Origin: Deltaproteobacteria bacterium
Lineage (GTDB): Bacteria; Myxococcota_A; UBA796; SXON01
Length of the DNA stretch: 55,177 bases
Reading direction: 5' to 3'
Assembly (NCBI GenBank): GCA_947445035.1
Contig: CANFCK010000014.1
Location: forward strand, 1 to 55,177
This document shows positions 9,164 to 17,484 of the stretch, one piece after another. The translations under genes and the position numbers were made by a program. Each line of letters begins with the position of its first letter. Position 1 is the first letter of the stretch. The notes beneath the pieces were generated by a model. That model saw only the letters and a list, made by a program, of their open reading frames with translations, had not been told where the DNA came from and made no database searches.

Positions 9164-9595
9164 CTACTTCGCCTTTCCGGGCTGGGTGACCAGGCCGACC
9201 TTGGGAACGCCGGCCAGCTTTGCGAGCTCCAGGAGCGTCATGACCTCCTGGTAGGGCAGTGCGCCGTCCGCCTGTACGAAAACGGGCTGTCCTGGGTGGG
9301 TCTTCCCCTCTTCGACGAGGTTGGCCTGAAGCTGCTCACGGGTGAGCGGCAAGGGTTGACCAGTGCCGCGCGCAAGGGTGAGGCCCCCGTCCTTCTGCAT
9401 CCCGATCACCAGCTCCTGGCCGGTGAGCGCGGTGGGCGGAGTGTTCGCGCTGGGCAGGTCGATCTCGACGCCCGTCGTCATCAGCGGCGCGGTGATCATG
9501 AAGATCACCAGGAGCACCAGCATCACGTCCACGAAGGGGGTGACGTTGATTTCCGACATCATTGCGCCGTCACGCGATGGACCGGTCATCGCCAT
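9164..9595 (-). CDS. tolR: TolR/ExbD-family proton-channel subunit
   Basis: The 143-residue protein starts at ATG 9595, which shares one base with the tolQ stop (TGATG); a longer upstream reading overlaps tolQ and is not credible. It has the ExbD/TolR layout: a cytoplasmic start with [19 protein letters not shown], a single membrane helix at ~22-40 carrying the conserved Asp23, then a periplasmic domain ending [13 protein letters not shown]. With TolQ it forms the proton-motive-force-driven motor that energises TolA. Confidence 0.93.
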   Translation of the reverse strand: MAMTGPSRDGAMMSEINVTPFVDVMLVLLVIFMITAPLMTTGVEIDLPSANTPPTALTGQELVIGMQKDGGLTLARGTGQPLPLTREQLQANLVEEGKTHPGQPVFVQADGALPYQEVMTLLELAKLAGVPKVGLVTQPGKAK

Positions 9596-10317
9596 CAACG
9601 ACCCCGATAGTGGCGCTTGACGATGTTGAGAAAATCGGAGGAGAATGCGTCGATTTCCCCGTGAATCGCCCGAATGCGGGTGTTGAAGTAGTTGTACGCC
9701 ATGACCGCGGGGATCGCCGCCAGGAGGCCCACAGCAGTCGCGACAAGCGCATGTGCGATATCGGGGCCGACCACCTGGATGCTGGCATTGCCAGTGGCGC
9801 CGATCTTCTGGAAGGCGCGGAGGATGCCCCAAACCGTCCCGAAGAGGCCGATGAACGGGGCCGTCGATCCGGTGGTGGCAAGGAAAGGAATCAACCGTTC
9901 GAGCTGGGCAAGTTCGGTGTTGGTCGTGCGGCGCAGCGCGCGCTCGATGTTCTCCGTCAGGCCGAGGTCCATCGCGCCTTCTCCGGCGCCGCTGGTGAGC
10001 CGGCCGAGCTCGACGTAGCCGGCCTTGAACACTTCTGCGACGGGCGAGTTCGGGAAGCGACTGGTGCGCTGGTACACGTCGTCGAGCTGCTGGGCCTTCC
10101 AGAAGCCTTCGATGAACAAGGTGGACTGGGCTTGCGCCCGCCGCACCGTGTTCCATTTGTTCAAGATGATGCCCCAGCAGGCCACCGACATGCCAATTAG
10201 GGCAAAAAGGACAAGTTGAACCACCAGATCCGCCTCGAGCACCAGCGCGAGGATGGAGAAGCCCGCTTCTGGGGCCGCAGTCACGGTGGTGACGAGGATG
10301 GCGTTCTGCAGGTCCAT
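9595..10317 (-). CDS. tolQ: TolQ/ExbB-family proton-channel subunit
   Basis: This 240-residue inner-membrane protein has membrane segments near 27-50, 140-165 and 178-205 and the MotA/TolQ/ExbB signature [20 protein letters not shown], followed by [22 protein letters not shown]. It would form the channel with TolR that uses proton flow to drive TolA. It is followed without a gap by tolR, and a TPR gene ends 9 bases upstream. Length and helix layout are normal for TolQ. Assignment to Tol rather than Exb rests on the neighbouring tolB. Confidence 0.95.
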   Translation of the reverse strand: MDLQNAILVTTVTAAPEAGFSILALVLEADLVVQLVLFALIGMSVACWGIILNKWNTVRRAQAQSTLFIEGFWKAQQLDDVYQRTSRFPNSPVAEVFKAGYVELGRLTSGAGEGAMDLGLTENIERALRRTTNTELAQLERLIPFLATTGSTAPFIGLFGTVWGILRAFQKIGATGNASIQVVGPDIAHALVATAVGLLAAIPAVMAYNYFNTRIRAIHGEIDAFSSDFLNIVKRHYRGR

Positions 10318-10326
10318 GGGCGGCGC

Positions 10327-11298
10327 CTATCTCGTTCGCATGTACCCTTCGACGGCCTCGGCGCTTCCCGGAGCAAGCTCCGTCGCCCGCTTGAACGCCT
10401 CGGCCGCCAGAGCGCGCTGACCGAAACTCTCGTAGGCGCGCCCCAGCATCAACGACGCGCCGGGGTGGGTGGGGAGCAGCCGGGTCGCGTTGCGAAGGGC
10501 GCGGATCGTCAGGTCAGTGCGAGCCTGATCTCCGGCCAATTGGGCGATCGACATCCAGGCGTAGCCATTGCACTTATCGAGGGTGAGGGCAGCTTTGTAG
10601 TCGCGCAGCGCCTCGCCAGATCTCCCTGTGATACGCAGGTCGTCGCCGGTGCCGACGCGCTTTCGGCTTTCGCTGCGGCCGGCGTCGGCGGCCGGGGAGC
10701 ACGGTTCGGGGGGATCGGCCGGGAGCTCAAGGACCGGCGGTGGGAGCGGAGCGCGTGCGGGCTCGGGCGCGCGCGCAGGTACGGGCCAGGGCGAGCCCGG
10801 CGGGGGCGACGCGGCGGGCTGGTCGCCGGGCTCGGCCACCAGAGGACGACCGTCGATCACCACCACGATCGCTCCCTTCCCGGGCGACGATCCGGGGCCG
10901 ACCGCGAGCGATTTCTGGTCCACGGGGAGCGTGTCGTCACACCCGACGAGGCCGACGTTACCGCTGGCGGTGGCCGGCCCCACGCACACATTCCGCGGTA
11001 GCGCGCACGCCTGAGCAAAGCAGTGCACGGCCAGCGGGTTGGCCCCGCTGCCCAAGACCTCCCCATACTCCGGCTCGTGGTCTAGCCGGCGGGTGATCGT
11101 CGGGTCGAAGCGACCGCTGCCGTCGCAGTTGAGGACCCAGGCGCCCATCAACTCCCAGCGCGTGGCCACGGGCTCGGTCGCGGAGCGCTCGGTGCGCACC
11201 TCAAGCGTTGTCGGGCAGTCCCCCACGCCGCCGGCTTGGCAGCATGCAAGGCAGGTCGCGTCGTCGGCGAGCGCGAGCCGCGCCAGGAGCAGGAGCAC
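10327..11298 (-). CDS. Secreted TPR protein of unknown function
   Basis: This 323-residue protein starts at GTG 11298 with a short signal-like segment (MLLLLARLALA). A Cys-rich domain with about nine cysteines fills residues ~12-125, a Pro/Ala-rich linker follows at ~155-200, and the C-terminus (~205-320) has TPR-like helices (LMLGRAYESFGQRALAAEAF). It is probably periplasmic. Its place just upstream of tolQ suggests an accessory role at the envelope, comparable in position but not in sequence to CpoB/YbgF. The N-terminal domain was not recognised. The gap to tolQ is 9 bases, so it is co-transcribed. Confidence 0.75.
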   Translation of the reverse strand: MLLLLARLALADDATCLACCQAGGVGDCPTTLEVRTERSATEPVATRWELMGAWVLNCDGSGRFDPTITRRLDHEPEYGEVLGSGANPLAVHCFAQACALPRNVCVGPATASGNVGLVGCDDTLPVDQKSLAVGPGSSPGKGAIVVVIDGRPLVAEPGDQPAASPPPGSPWPVPARAPEPARAPLPPPVLELPADPPEPCSPAADAGRSESRKRVGTGDDLRITGRSGEALRDYKAALTLDKCNGYAWMSIAQLAGDQARTDLTIRALRNATRLLPTHPGASLMLGRAYESFGQRALAAEAFKRATELAPGSAEAVEGYMRTR

Positions 11299-11307
11299 GT
11301 TCGTCTG

Positions 11308-12447
11308 CTAACGCGCGGCCAGCACCGACTCGTACAGTTCGAGCATCGCCAGGGCGTGCGTCGCCATCGAGGGTCGCTCGACGGGGTTCCGGCGTCCACG
11401 TCCCCGGCGCACTTCGTCAGCCAAGGCAGCCGCGAGCGCCGCGACATCTCCGGCCTCGACCAGCCGGGCCTCAGGCGCGATCTCCGGGACGCCGCCCACA
11501 TCGCTGGCCAGGACGCGCAGACCGGCCGCGAGGGCCTCGCCGAGGACCAGAGGCGCGTTTTCCTCCCAGGTGCTCGGCAACACGAGGACGTCGTGCCCGG
11601 AGAGCACTTCCGAGACCGCGGCGCCGACCACGTTCCCGAGGACAGTCACCCCCGGCGTCGCGAGCGCACGACGCTTCAGGGCCTCGGACCAAGCCATGCT
11701 GCCCCGCCAAGCTGGAGACGGGCCAGCGAGGGTCAGTGCGGCCGACCCGGCCGGGAGTCGAGAAAATGCGTCCAGCAGCACCTGTGGCCCCTTGGTGGGC
11801 AGCCAGGAGCCGAGGAAGAGGAGTCTCAGGATGCCAGCCGGTCCCGCGGGCGCCGGCAAGACCATTCGCAAGAGCGGGAGGGGGAGCAAGGTCGCCTTGA
11901 CCTGGAGGCGGGCAGCAACATGCCGGCTCGGAGCCAGGAAAAGGCTGACTTTATCGCGAATCTCCCGCCATAGTTCGGCGCGGTCGTCGACCGCGGCTCG
12001 CCGGCGGGGCAGGCGAGTCGCCAGTGCAATCGGCACCGGCACCCACAGGTCGGGCGCCAGGCAGGCCGCGCACCGATCGGGCTCCGGGCCGGTGCAACGC
12101 TCCCGGTCCAGGTTGATAAGTTGCCCTCGCGCGCACGCCAGCCAGTAGTCGTGAAGGGTGATGACGACCGGCACGCCGGCCCCGGCAGCCACCAGTGGAA
12201 GACTCAGGGACAACCCGGCGAGATGGTGGACGTGGACCAGGTCGACCCCGCCGAGACGAGCCCGGAACGACGCCTCAGCCGCCGGATCGCGGAGGGTGCC
12301 CTGGAAGCCGTGTGCGCGACGGCCGTGAACATCGCCCGGGCCGAAGCGCTCGATGGACGCTAGCGACGCCAACTCGCAGGCCAGCGCCTCGGCGTAGAGC
12401 GCACTTCCCCCCTCCGTCCAGCCGTTCGACACCTGTAGAACGCGCAT
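11308..12447 (-). CDS. GT4-family glycosyltransferase
   Basis: The 379-residue protein has the GT-B fold of retaining GT4 enzymes. The N-terminal lobe begins MRVLQVSNGWTEGGSALYAE, the C-terminal lobe has FLGSWLPTKGPQVLLDAF, and the nucleotide-sugar site has STWEENAPLVLGEALAAG. A Cys cluster (ERCTGPEPDRCAACL) sits after HDYWLACARGQ, an insert common in GT4 enzymes and possibly structural or zinc-binding. It probably adds a sugar to a cell-envelope polysaccharide or lipid-linked glycan; donor and acceptor are unknown. The ATG shares one base with the stop of the YbjN-like gene. A second GT4 gene lies just upstream. Confidence 0.88.
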   Translation of the reverse strand: MRVLQVSNGWTEGGSALYAEALACELASLASIERFGPGDVHGRRAHGFQGTLRDPAAEASFRARLGGVDLVHVHHLAGLSLSLPLVAAGAGVPVVITLHDYWLACARGQLINLDRERCTGPEPDRCAACLAPDLWVPVPIALATRLPRRRAAVDDRAELWREIRDKVSLFLAPSRHVAARLQVKATLLPLPLLRMVLPAPAGPAGILRLLFLGSWLPTKGPQVLLDAFSRLPAGSAALTLAGPSPAWRGSMAWSEALKRRALATPGVTVLGNVVGAAVSEVLSGHDVLVLPSTWEENAPLVLGEALAAGLRVLASDVGGVPEIAPEARLVEAGDVAALAAALADEVRRGRGRRNPVERPSMATHALAMLELYESVLAAR

Positions 12448-12890
12448 CAGCGCGCCGGGCGCGGCTCGCCGATCACGTCCTCAGCGCGCTCCCCTCCGAC
12501 CAGGGTCTGCAGTTCCTCATCGTGATCGTCGCCCACACGGGCGACATACCGGAGCGCGCCTTCGAAAATGGGGAAGCTCAGAGGTTCGCCGGTGAGGGTG
12601 TGCGTGAACGCGATGGTCTGGTCGTCGAACAGCTGAAAGGCGCCGAAGCGAGCCTCGCTGTTGAGCCGAAGCAGCCTCGTGAGCAGGTCGAGCGTCGTGT
12701 GTGCGCCCACGAGCACGATGCTGGCGAGGCGGACGTAGGCGTGTCCCTCTTCTTCGAACACGGAGACCAAGACGACGGTGGAGCCGAAACGAGCGGTCCA
12801 GAACCCGCCTGGGGTCACGTCGGAGTCGATGCCCAGGCGGAGCATGTACTCATCCACGGTCGCCGAAAGCTGGTCGAGTCGATCGCTCAT
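12447..12890 (-). CDS. YbjN/type III chaperone-like small protein
   Basis: The 147-residue cytoplasmic protein starts at ATG 12890, overlapping the upstream glycosyltransferase stop (ATGA). Its pattern (YVRLASIVLVGAHTTLDLL, LLRLNSEARFGAFQLFDDQ, LSFPIFEGALRYVARVGDD) resembles YbjN-like proteins, which share a fold with type III secretion chaperones. No signal or membrane segment is present. Its place between two glycosyltransferases and coupled to both suggests a partner of one of them, which is inference. Confidence 0.65.
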   Translation of the reverse strand: MSDRLDQLSATVDEYMLRLGIDSDVTPGGFWTARFGSTVVLVSVFEEEGHAYVRLASIVLVGAHTTLDLLTRLLRLNSEARFGAFQLFDDQTIAFTHTLTGEPLSFPIFEGALRYVARVGDDHDEELQTLVGGERAEDVIGEPRPAR

Positions 12891-14176
12891 CGCAGCCCAT
12901 CGTATACACGAATCAAGCCGTCGAGGTGGTCGTCCAAGGTGGGCGGCGGGCGGACGGCGGGTGCCGGCCCCGACTCCGCAGCGGCGAGGCAACGCACGAG
13001 GTCGTCGACGTCTCCGGGCTCATAGAGCCAGCCGTCCTGTCCGGGTTCGATGAGCTCGGGGAGGCCGCCCAGCCGGGGAGCGATGACGGGGCAGCCGGCT
13101 GCCCGCGCCTCGAGCACGACCATCGGCGCGTTTTCCGGCCAGCGCGAGCCCAGTATGAGCGCACGGGCCCGGCTCAAGAGCGGGCTGGGGTCGTCGATCG
13201 CGGGCCGGTGGGGCACCGCGGCAACGTAGGCGGCATCGGGCCCATCGGGGCCAACCACGTCGAGCGGAGTGGTCAGGCGCGCACGCTGGTGCGCTTCGAT
13301 GACGAGGTCGGGACCCTTGTGCGCGGCGATGGTGCCGAGGAATAGGAATGGCCCGCCCCCGTGCCGTGGGGGCCCGGCGGGCACTCCGTTTGTCAGGTGC
13401 TCGACCGAGCCGAACCCCTGGCGCTCCGCTTCGCGGGCCAGCCACCGACTGGGCGAGAGTCGTACCGTACAACGCGCCGCAAACGCCTGATAGGCGTGGG
13501 TGCGCCGGTCGATGGCCCCGGGCGGAAGCGGGCCACGACCTTGGGCGAGGCGGACGCGCAGCGTTGCTGGGAGGCGCTGCCACTGCCGGTGCAACGCCGT
13601 GGGAGGGATCCAACGCGCCGCGGTCCCCGCCGCCGCAAGTGCCAGGGACACCGCGCGCCCGTCTTTGGCCCAGGCGCCGGCGCAGCTTGCGCACGCAGTC
13701 CCCGGGCCGGGGCACGGACCGCCCTCGCGAAACAGCTGTCCGCCCGCCGCGCACCAGCCCCAAGCGTCGTGGAGCGTCCAGACCACGGGAGCAGCGGTTC
13801 GAAACTGCGGGTCGAGGAACGCCAGGTGGTGGACGTGGACCACGTCGGGACGCAGCTCCGTAAGCTTGCGCTCCAGCCACGCACGAGCGGACCTGTCTTC
13901 GCCGCCGTTGCGGAGGGCGGCGTACGGCGCGTTGTTGACGAGTCGGCTGACGCCCGGATATTCGCGCTCGGCGTACATCGGCGCGCCGTGCTCTGTCGTC
14001 GCGGCGAGGGTGTGCACCCACCATCCTCGGGCGCGCAGGCCGTCCGCTGCCAGCGCGGCGACACGCTCCGTGCCGGCGTTCTGGCGGGGCGGAAACCCGT
14101 GCACGATCTGAACGACCCGGCGGATGCGCCCCCCTGTGGCCCGCGCCGGTGTATCCTCACCTCGTGGGTACCCCAC
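12887..14176 (-). CDS. GT4-family glycosyltransferase
   Basis: This 429-residue GT4 enzyme has an N-terminal Rossmann lobe (RRVVQIVHGFPPRQNAGTER), VVHVHHLAFLDP, a Cys cluster (GPCPGPGTACASCAG) like that of its neighbour, and a C-terminal lobe with FLGTIAAHKGPDLVIEAH and SRWPENAPMVVLEARAAGCP. It probably acts on an envelope polysaccharide; substrates are unknown. GTG 14176 is the only canonical start that keeps the first beta strand. This means the gene begins inside the 5' end of the divergent regulator, so the two 5' ends overlap. It is probably the first gene of the block running to 6244. Confidence 0.85.
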   Translation of the reverse strand: MGYPRGEDTPARATGGRIRRVVQIVHGFPPRQNAGTERVAALAADGLRARGWWVHTLAATTEHGAPMYAEREYPGVSRLVNNAPYAALRNGGEDRSARAWLERKLTELRPDVVHVHHLAFLDPQFRTAAPVVWTLHDAWGWCAAGGQLFREGGPCPGPGTACASCAGAWAKDGRAVSLALAAAGTAARWIPPTALHRQWQRLPATLRVRLAQGRGPLPPGAIDRRTHAYQAFAARCTVRLSPSRWLAREAERQGFGSVEHLTNGVPAGPPRHGGGPFLFLGTIAAHKGPDLVIEAHQRARLTTPLDVVGPDGPDAAYVAAVPHRPAIDDPSPLLSRARALILGSRWPENAPMVVLEARAAGCPVIAPRLGGLPELIEPGQDGWLYEPGDVDDLVRCLAAAESGPAPAVRPPPTLDDHLDGLIRVYDGLR

Positions 14177-15522
14177 AGCTTCGCGTACTCGTTGTCGACG
14201 ACGAGGAGAACCTCCGCCACCTGCTTGAGCTGATCCTCGTGCGGGCCGGCTACGCCGTCGTGTCGGCGCGCAACGGTCGCGAGGCGCTCGGGCTGCTCGG
14301 GGCCGCCGACATCGTGCTCTGTGACATTCGTATGCCCGACATGGATGGGCTCACGTTCCTGGACAGCCGGCCGACGGGCGCGCCGCCGGTGGTGATGATG
14401 AGCGCCTACGGGTCGGTCGACACCGCCCTCGAAGCGATGCGTCGCGGCGCCTACGACTACGTCTCGAAGCCCTTCAAGTCCGACGAGATCGTGCTGACGC
14501 TGCGAAAGTTGGAGGAACGAGAACAACTTGTGGCCGAGCGTGGAAGACTGGCGGTGGAGAACGCTCGCCTTTCTGAGCGCACCGGAGAGCCGGTCGAGGG
14601 TTTTGTCGGCCGTGGCCCGGCCATCACCGAACTTCTTCGTGTCCTCGCCCGCACCGCCGCCCACGACTCCAGTGTGCTCATCACCGGGGAGAGTGGCACC
14701 GGGAAGGAGCTTCTCGCTCGGGCCATTCACCGGCTGTCGCCCCGGCGCGATGGACCCTGGGTCGCGGTGAACTGTTCTGCGATTCCGGAGTCACTTCTTG
14801 AGAGCGAGCTTTTCGGGTATCGCCGCGGTGCGTTCACCGGTGCGGTGCGTGATCACGCCGGTTTGTTCGAGCAGGCGGACCACGGCACCCTTTTTCTCGA
14901 CGAGATCGGAGAGTTACCGCCGCCGCTGCAGGCCAAGCTGCTGCGCACCTTACAAGAAGGCACCCTTCGACGACTGGGCGCTTCCGCCGACACGACGGTG
15001 GACGTCCGGATCGTGGCGGCCACGGCTGCCTCCCTGGTGCCCCCGCGCTTCCGCGAAGACCTCTACTACCGTGTCGCCGTCGTGCACCTGGCCATCCCGC
15101 CCCTTCGCGAGCGGGCCGACGACATTCCCCTCCTTGTCGACCACTTGCTCGACGGCCTCTGCGCCCGCATGCGGCTTCCTCGCCCCCGCGTCAGCGGCGA
15201 GGCCATGCGGGTGCTGGTGGGCAGTCGGTGGCCTGGAAATGTGCGGCAACTCGAGAATGCGCTGGAACGGGCCCTGCTGGTGTCCGACACCGATTCCATC
15301 GAGGCCGCGGCGTTGCCGGCCGAGCTTCGCGGGACGCCCACGATCGGTTCGACGGGCGACTCCCTCTCGATCCCCGTCCGGACCGCGGAGCTCGAGCGCC
15401 GACTCATCAGCGCCGCGCTTACGCAGCACGACGGCAACAAGGCTGCGGCTGCCCGCGCCCTGGAGATTTCGTACAAGGCGCTGCTCTACAAGGTCCGCGG
15501 TTACGGGCTGGAAGAGACATGA
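14164..15522 (+). CDS. NtrC-family sigma-54 response regulator
   Basis: The protein has 452 residues from GTG 14164 (GTG 14149 is an alternative). A receiver domain with the Asp12/Asp13 acidic pair and phospho-acceptor Asp54 (DIRMPDMDG) is followed by an AAA+ domain with Walker A (GESGTGKE), an intact GAFTGA loop for sigma-54 contact, Walker B (GTLFLDEIGEL) and REDLYYRVAV. A Fis-type helix-turn-helix closes the protein (GNKAAAARALEISYKALLYK). No histidine kinase is adjacent. The next genes encode a TPR lipoprotein and minor pilins, and palindromes with a sigma-54 promoter stand before the first pilin, so it is probably their PilR-like activator. Confidence 0.93.
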   Translation: MGTPQLRVLVVDDEENLRHLLELILVRAGYAVVSARNGREALGLLGAADIVLCDIRMPDMDGLTFLDSRPTGAPPVVMMSAYGSVDTALEAMRRGAYDYVSKPFKSDEIVLTLRKLEEREQLVAERGRLAVENARLSERTGEPVEGFVGRGPAITELLRVLARTAAHDSSVLITGESGTGKELLARAIHRLSPRRDGPWVAVNCSAIPESLLESELFGYRRGAFTGAVRDHAGLFEQADHGTLFLDEIGELPPPLQAKLLRTLQEGTLRRLGASADTTVDVRIVAATAASLVPPRFREDLYYRVAVVHLAIPPLRERADDIPLLVDHLLDGLCARMRLPRPRVSGEAMRVLVGSRWPGNVRQLENALERALLVSDTDSIEAAALPAELRGTPTIGSTGDSLSIPVRTAELERRLISAALTQHDGNKAAAARALEISYKALLYKVRGYGLEET

Positions 15523-16298
15523 CCGCCCTCCTTCTTCTGGCGTGCGTGGGCCCGGTCGAGCGGGGAGAGCTGGCGCTTCAGAAAGACGATCTCTTCTCCG
15601 CGGAAAAGGAGTTCCGACAAGCGCTCGACATCAACCCGGAGGATCCCGACGCGCTGTACGGCCTGGGGTGGACGTTCCACAAGGCGGGCGAGCGCGATGC
15701 CGCGCGGGACGCCTTCGGGCAGCTCGTTCGGCTCCAGCCGGCGCTCGCCGCTGGCTACCGTGGGCTGGGCAGTGTGCTGGCCGGCGAAGGCAACCTCGCG
15801 GGCGCTCGCGATGCGTTGGCGAAGGCGCTGGAGCGCGCGCCGCAGGATCCCGGCGCGAACCAGTCGGTAGCGCTGGTCGACCTCGCCGAGGGAAAGGCCG
15901 CGGACTCGCTCGCGCGACTGGACCTGCTCAGCCAGGCCGGGGTGCACAGCAGCGAATTGAGCCAGGCCCGTGCCGCTGCGCTCGTCCAGCTCGGTCGCAC
16001 CGAGGAGGCGATTGCGGTGGCGGAGGACGCCGTCGTGATCGCAGAAAGCACGATTGCGCTCGCTGCGGCACGACTGACCTGGGTGGAGGCGGTCTTGCAG
16101 CACTCCGATGATCGGCGGGACCCGGAGCGTTGCGAGGTGATCGTTCCGGCCCTCGGCGCTTGGTACGACGCCGCCGATCACGTCGTGGATCAGGTACAGG
16201 CCAGCGGGGCGCTCCGCGTCGCCGCGGTCGGGATGCGGCGGGAGGTCCGCCGGCGTCGCGGCTGGTTGGAAGACACCTGCGTACCGGGTGGGAAGTGA
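15519..16298 (+). CDS. TPR lipoprotein
   Basis: The 259-residue product starts at ATG 15519, overlapping the regulator stop (ATGA). The extreme N-terminus is MTALLLLACVG, a lipobox with Cys9; the signal is unusually short and lacks the usual Lys/Arg. TPR repeats follow (residues ~15-190, e.g. DPDALYGLGWTFHKAGERDA). TPR lipoproteins such as PilF/Tgl act as pilotins for PilQ secretin assembly, and the place beside minor pilin genes fits, but a pilotin role is not proven. The next gene overlaps by 4 bases (GTGA). Confidence 0.8.
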   Translation: MTALLLLACVGPVERGELALQKDDLFSAEKEFRQALDINPEDPDALYGLGWTFHKAGERDAARDAFGQLVRLQPALAAGYRGLGSVLAGEGNLAGARDALAKALERAPQDPGANQSVALVDLAEGKAADSLARLDLLSQAGVHSSELSQARAAALVQLGRTEEAIAVAEDAVVIAESTIALAAARLTWVEAVLQHSDDRRDPERCEVIVPALGAWYDAADHVVDQVQASGALRVAAVGMRREVRRRRGWLEDTCVPGGK

Positions 16299-16323
16299 GT
16301 TCCCGGTTGGGAAAAGAATTCCC
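16290..16323. promoter_or_regulatory. Two tandem 15-bp palindromes, candidate activator sites
   Basis: GGGAA-N5-TTCCC occurs at 16290-16304 and again at 16309-16323, with centres 19 bp apart on nearly the same DNA face. They lie about 45-75 bp upstream of the sigma-54-type promoter at 16366. Paired dyads at this distance are typical upstream activating sequences for NtrC-family dimers, and the activator gene is two genes away. The sites overlap the end of the TPR gene and the 5' end of the pilin frame. Confidence 0.65.
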
Positions 16324-16975
16324 TGATCCGGCGCGACGCGCACGGCGTAAATACCCGATCTCAACGGGCACGATTCTTGCATCTGCGCGGGGAGGTCACA
16401 CCCTGGCCGAGCTTGCGGTCGCCCTTGCGGTGGTCGCAGTCCTGGTCGGAATGGGGTGGGGTATGTTTCGCAGCCGAATCACCAGTTACCGGATGTTCCA
16501 CGTCGCTCGCATGATGCATTCCGACCTCACCACCGCCAGGGCCCTTGCGCTCGACACCAATCGCGAGGTGCGCGTTCACTTTGTCGAGGCGGACCTCGCG
16601 CTGGACCCCGCGGACGCCCAGCACGGCGCTTGGGACATCCAAGTCGGCAACCGGGGCTCAGGAAGTACGGAGTGGGACACGCTCCCCGTCGATCGCGACG
16701 GGGTGGTCGATGTGAGTCAGGGCGAACGTAGCATCGAAGAAGGCGGTGCCCACGACGCTGACGACATCAGCCTGGCGGACTGGGGACCCCTCGCTGACGA
16801 TGCGGTGGTCTTCACGCCCCGGGGGTGGTTGGGCAATCGCAGCTCGGACTTCGTCGATGGGGTCATCGCGGTTGAGATTGTGAACAAACGCGCGATGGTC
16901 GATGGGCTCAATGAACGTGTCCGCTTGACCGTCGCACGAAGCGGCTTCGTCCGCATGGAGCCGATTCGGGAATGA
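16295..16975 (+). CDS. GspH/FimU-type minor pilin
   Basis: The pilin class is clear from GG/HTLAELAVALAVVAVL with Glu at mature position +5, cleavage after Gly34 and a hydrophobic helix, followed by the GspH-like stretch DLTTARALALDTNREVRVHF. Such proteins prime or cap type IV pilus assembly. The start is uncertain. GTG 16295 overlaps the previous stop (GTGA) but gives a 34-residue leader and places the sigma-54 promoter inside the gene; no canonical start lies between that promoter and the cleavage site. His instead of Phe at mature +1 is unusual. The next pilin gene overlaps by 4 bases. Confidence 0.8.
   Translation: MSSRLGKEFPDPARRARRKYPISTGTILASARGGHTLAELAVALAVVAVLVGMGWGMFRSRITSYRMFHVARMMHSDLTTARALALDTNREVRVHFVEADLALDPADAQHGAWDIQVGNRGSGSTEWDTLPVDRDGVVDVSQGERSIEEGGAHDADDISLADWGPLADDAVVFTPRGWLGNRSSDFVDGVIAVEIVNKRAMVDGLNERVRLTVARSGFVRMEPIRE
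16366..16381 (+). promoter_or_regulatory. Sigma-54 (-24/-12) promoter
   Basis: GGGCACG-ATTC-TTGCA matches the sigma-54 consensus TGGCACG-N4-TTGCA at every fixed position except the first T. The start point would be near 16392. It would transcribe the pilin/pilY1 genes under the NtrC-type regulator. The predicted mRNA starts at the hydrophobic segment of the first pilin, so either that pilin is translated from a longer transcript or the promoter mainly serves 16972 onward. Confidence 0.75.
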
Positions 16976-17484
16976 CCAGCACCCTCCTTCAATCCCGCGT
17001 CAAGCTTACCGGCCTCAAGCGTGCTGGCTTTACCCTGGTCGAGGTGATGGTGGCGTCGGCCATCCTGGGCGCCGCGCTCATCGTCATGTTCGGGTTTCAC
17101 AGCCAGGCCGTGCGCTCCAACATGAACGCGCGGCGGCTCACGGACTGTACGTACCTCGCGCAAACGCAGATGGAACGCCTATTGGCGATGGATTGGACCT
17201 CGACGGGTCGGCCGACCGACCTGACGCAAGGCATGATGGATGACACGGTGATGGCTGCAGACGCTTGGAGTCCGCTCTATTGGCCGCTTCCCGCCCCGGT
17301 CAACGCGGCGTTCGAAGACACGGAAGCGCTCGGCCCAGCGGTGTACTCATTGTCCTGGGACGTGGAAGACATGGACTCCGACGGCACGTGGACGCGCGTT
17401 CGCGTGCGCTGCACCTACGATGATGCGGCCTTCGATACCAAGCACGGGACGACGATTTCGTCGTTCCGGTTCCGGGACTCCTGA
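16972..17484 (+). CDS. pilV: PilV-type minor pilin
   Basis: The 170-residue prepilin starts at ATG 16972, overlapping the preceding stop (ATGA). A 19-residue basic leader ends LKRAG, then FTLVEVMVASAILGAALIVM with Phe+1 and Glu+5, the standard prepilin peptidase site. The globular part has CTYLAQTQMERLLAMD and ends in a beta-rich region. It belongs to the PilV/GspI class of minor pilins that form the priming complex with PilW, PilX and PilY1. Two cysteines could form a disulfide. Confidence 0.85.
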   Translation: MTSTLLQSRVKLTGLKRAGFTLVEVMVASAILGAALIVMFGFHSQAVRSNMNARRLTDCTYLAQTQMERLLAMDWTSTGRPTDLTQGMMDDTVMAADAWSPLYWPLPAPVNAAFEDTEALGPAVYSLSWDVEDMDSDGTWTRVRVRCTYDDAAFDTKHGTTISSFRFRDS

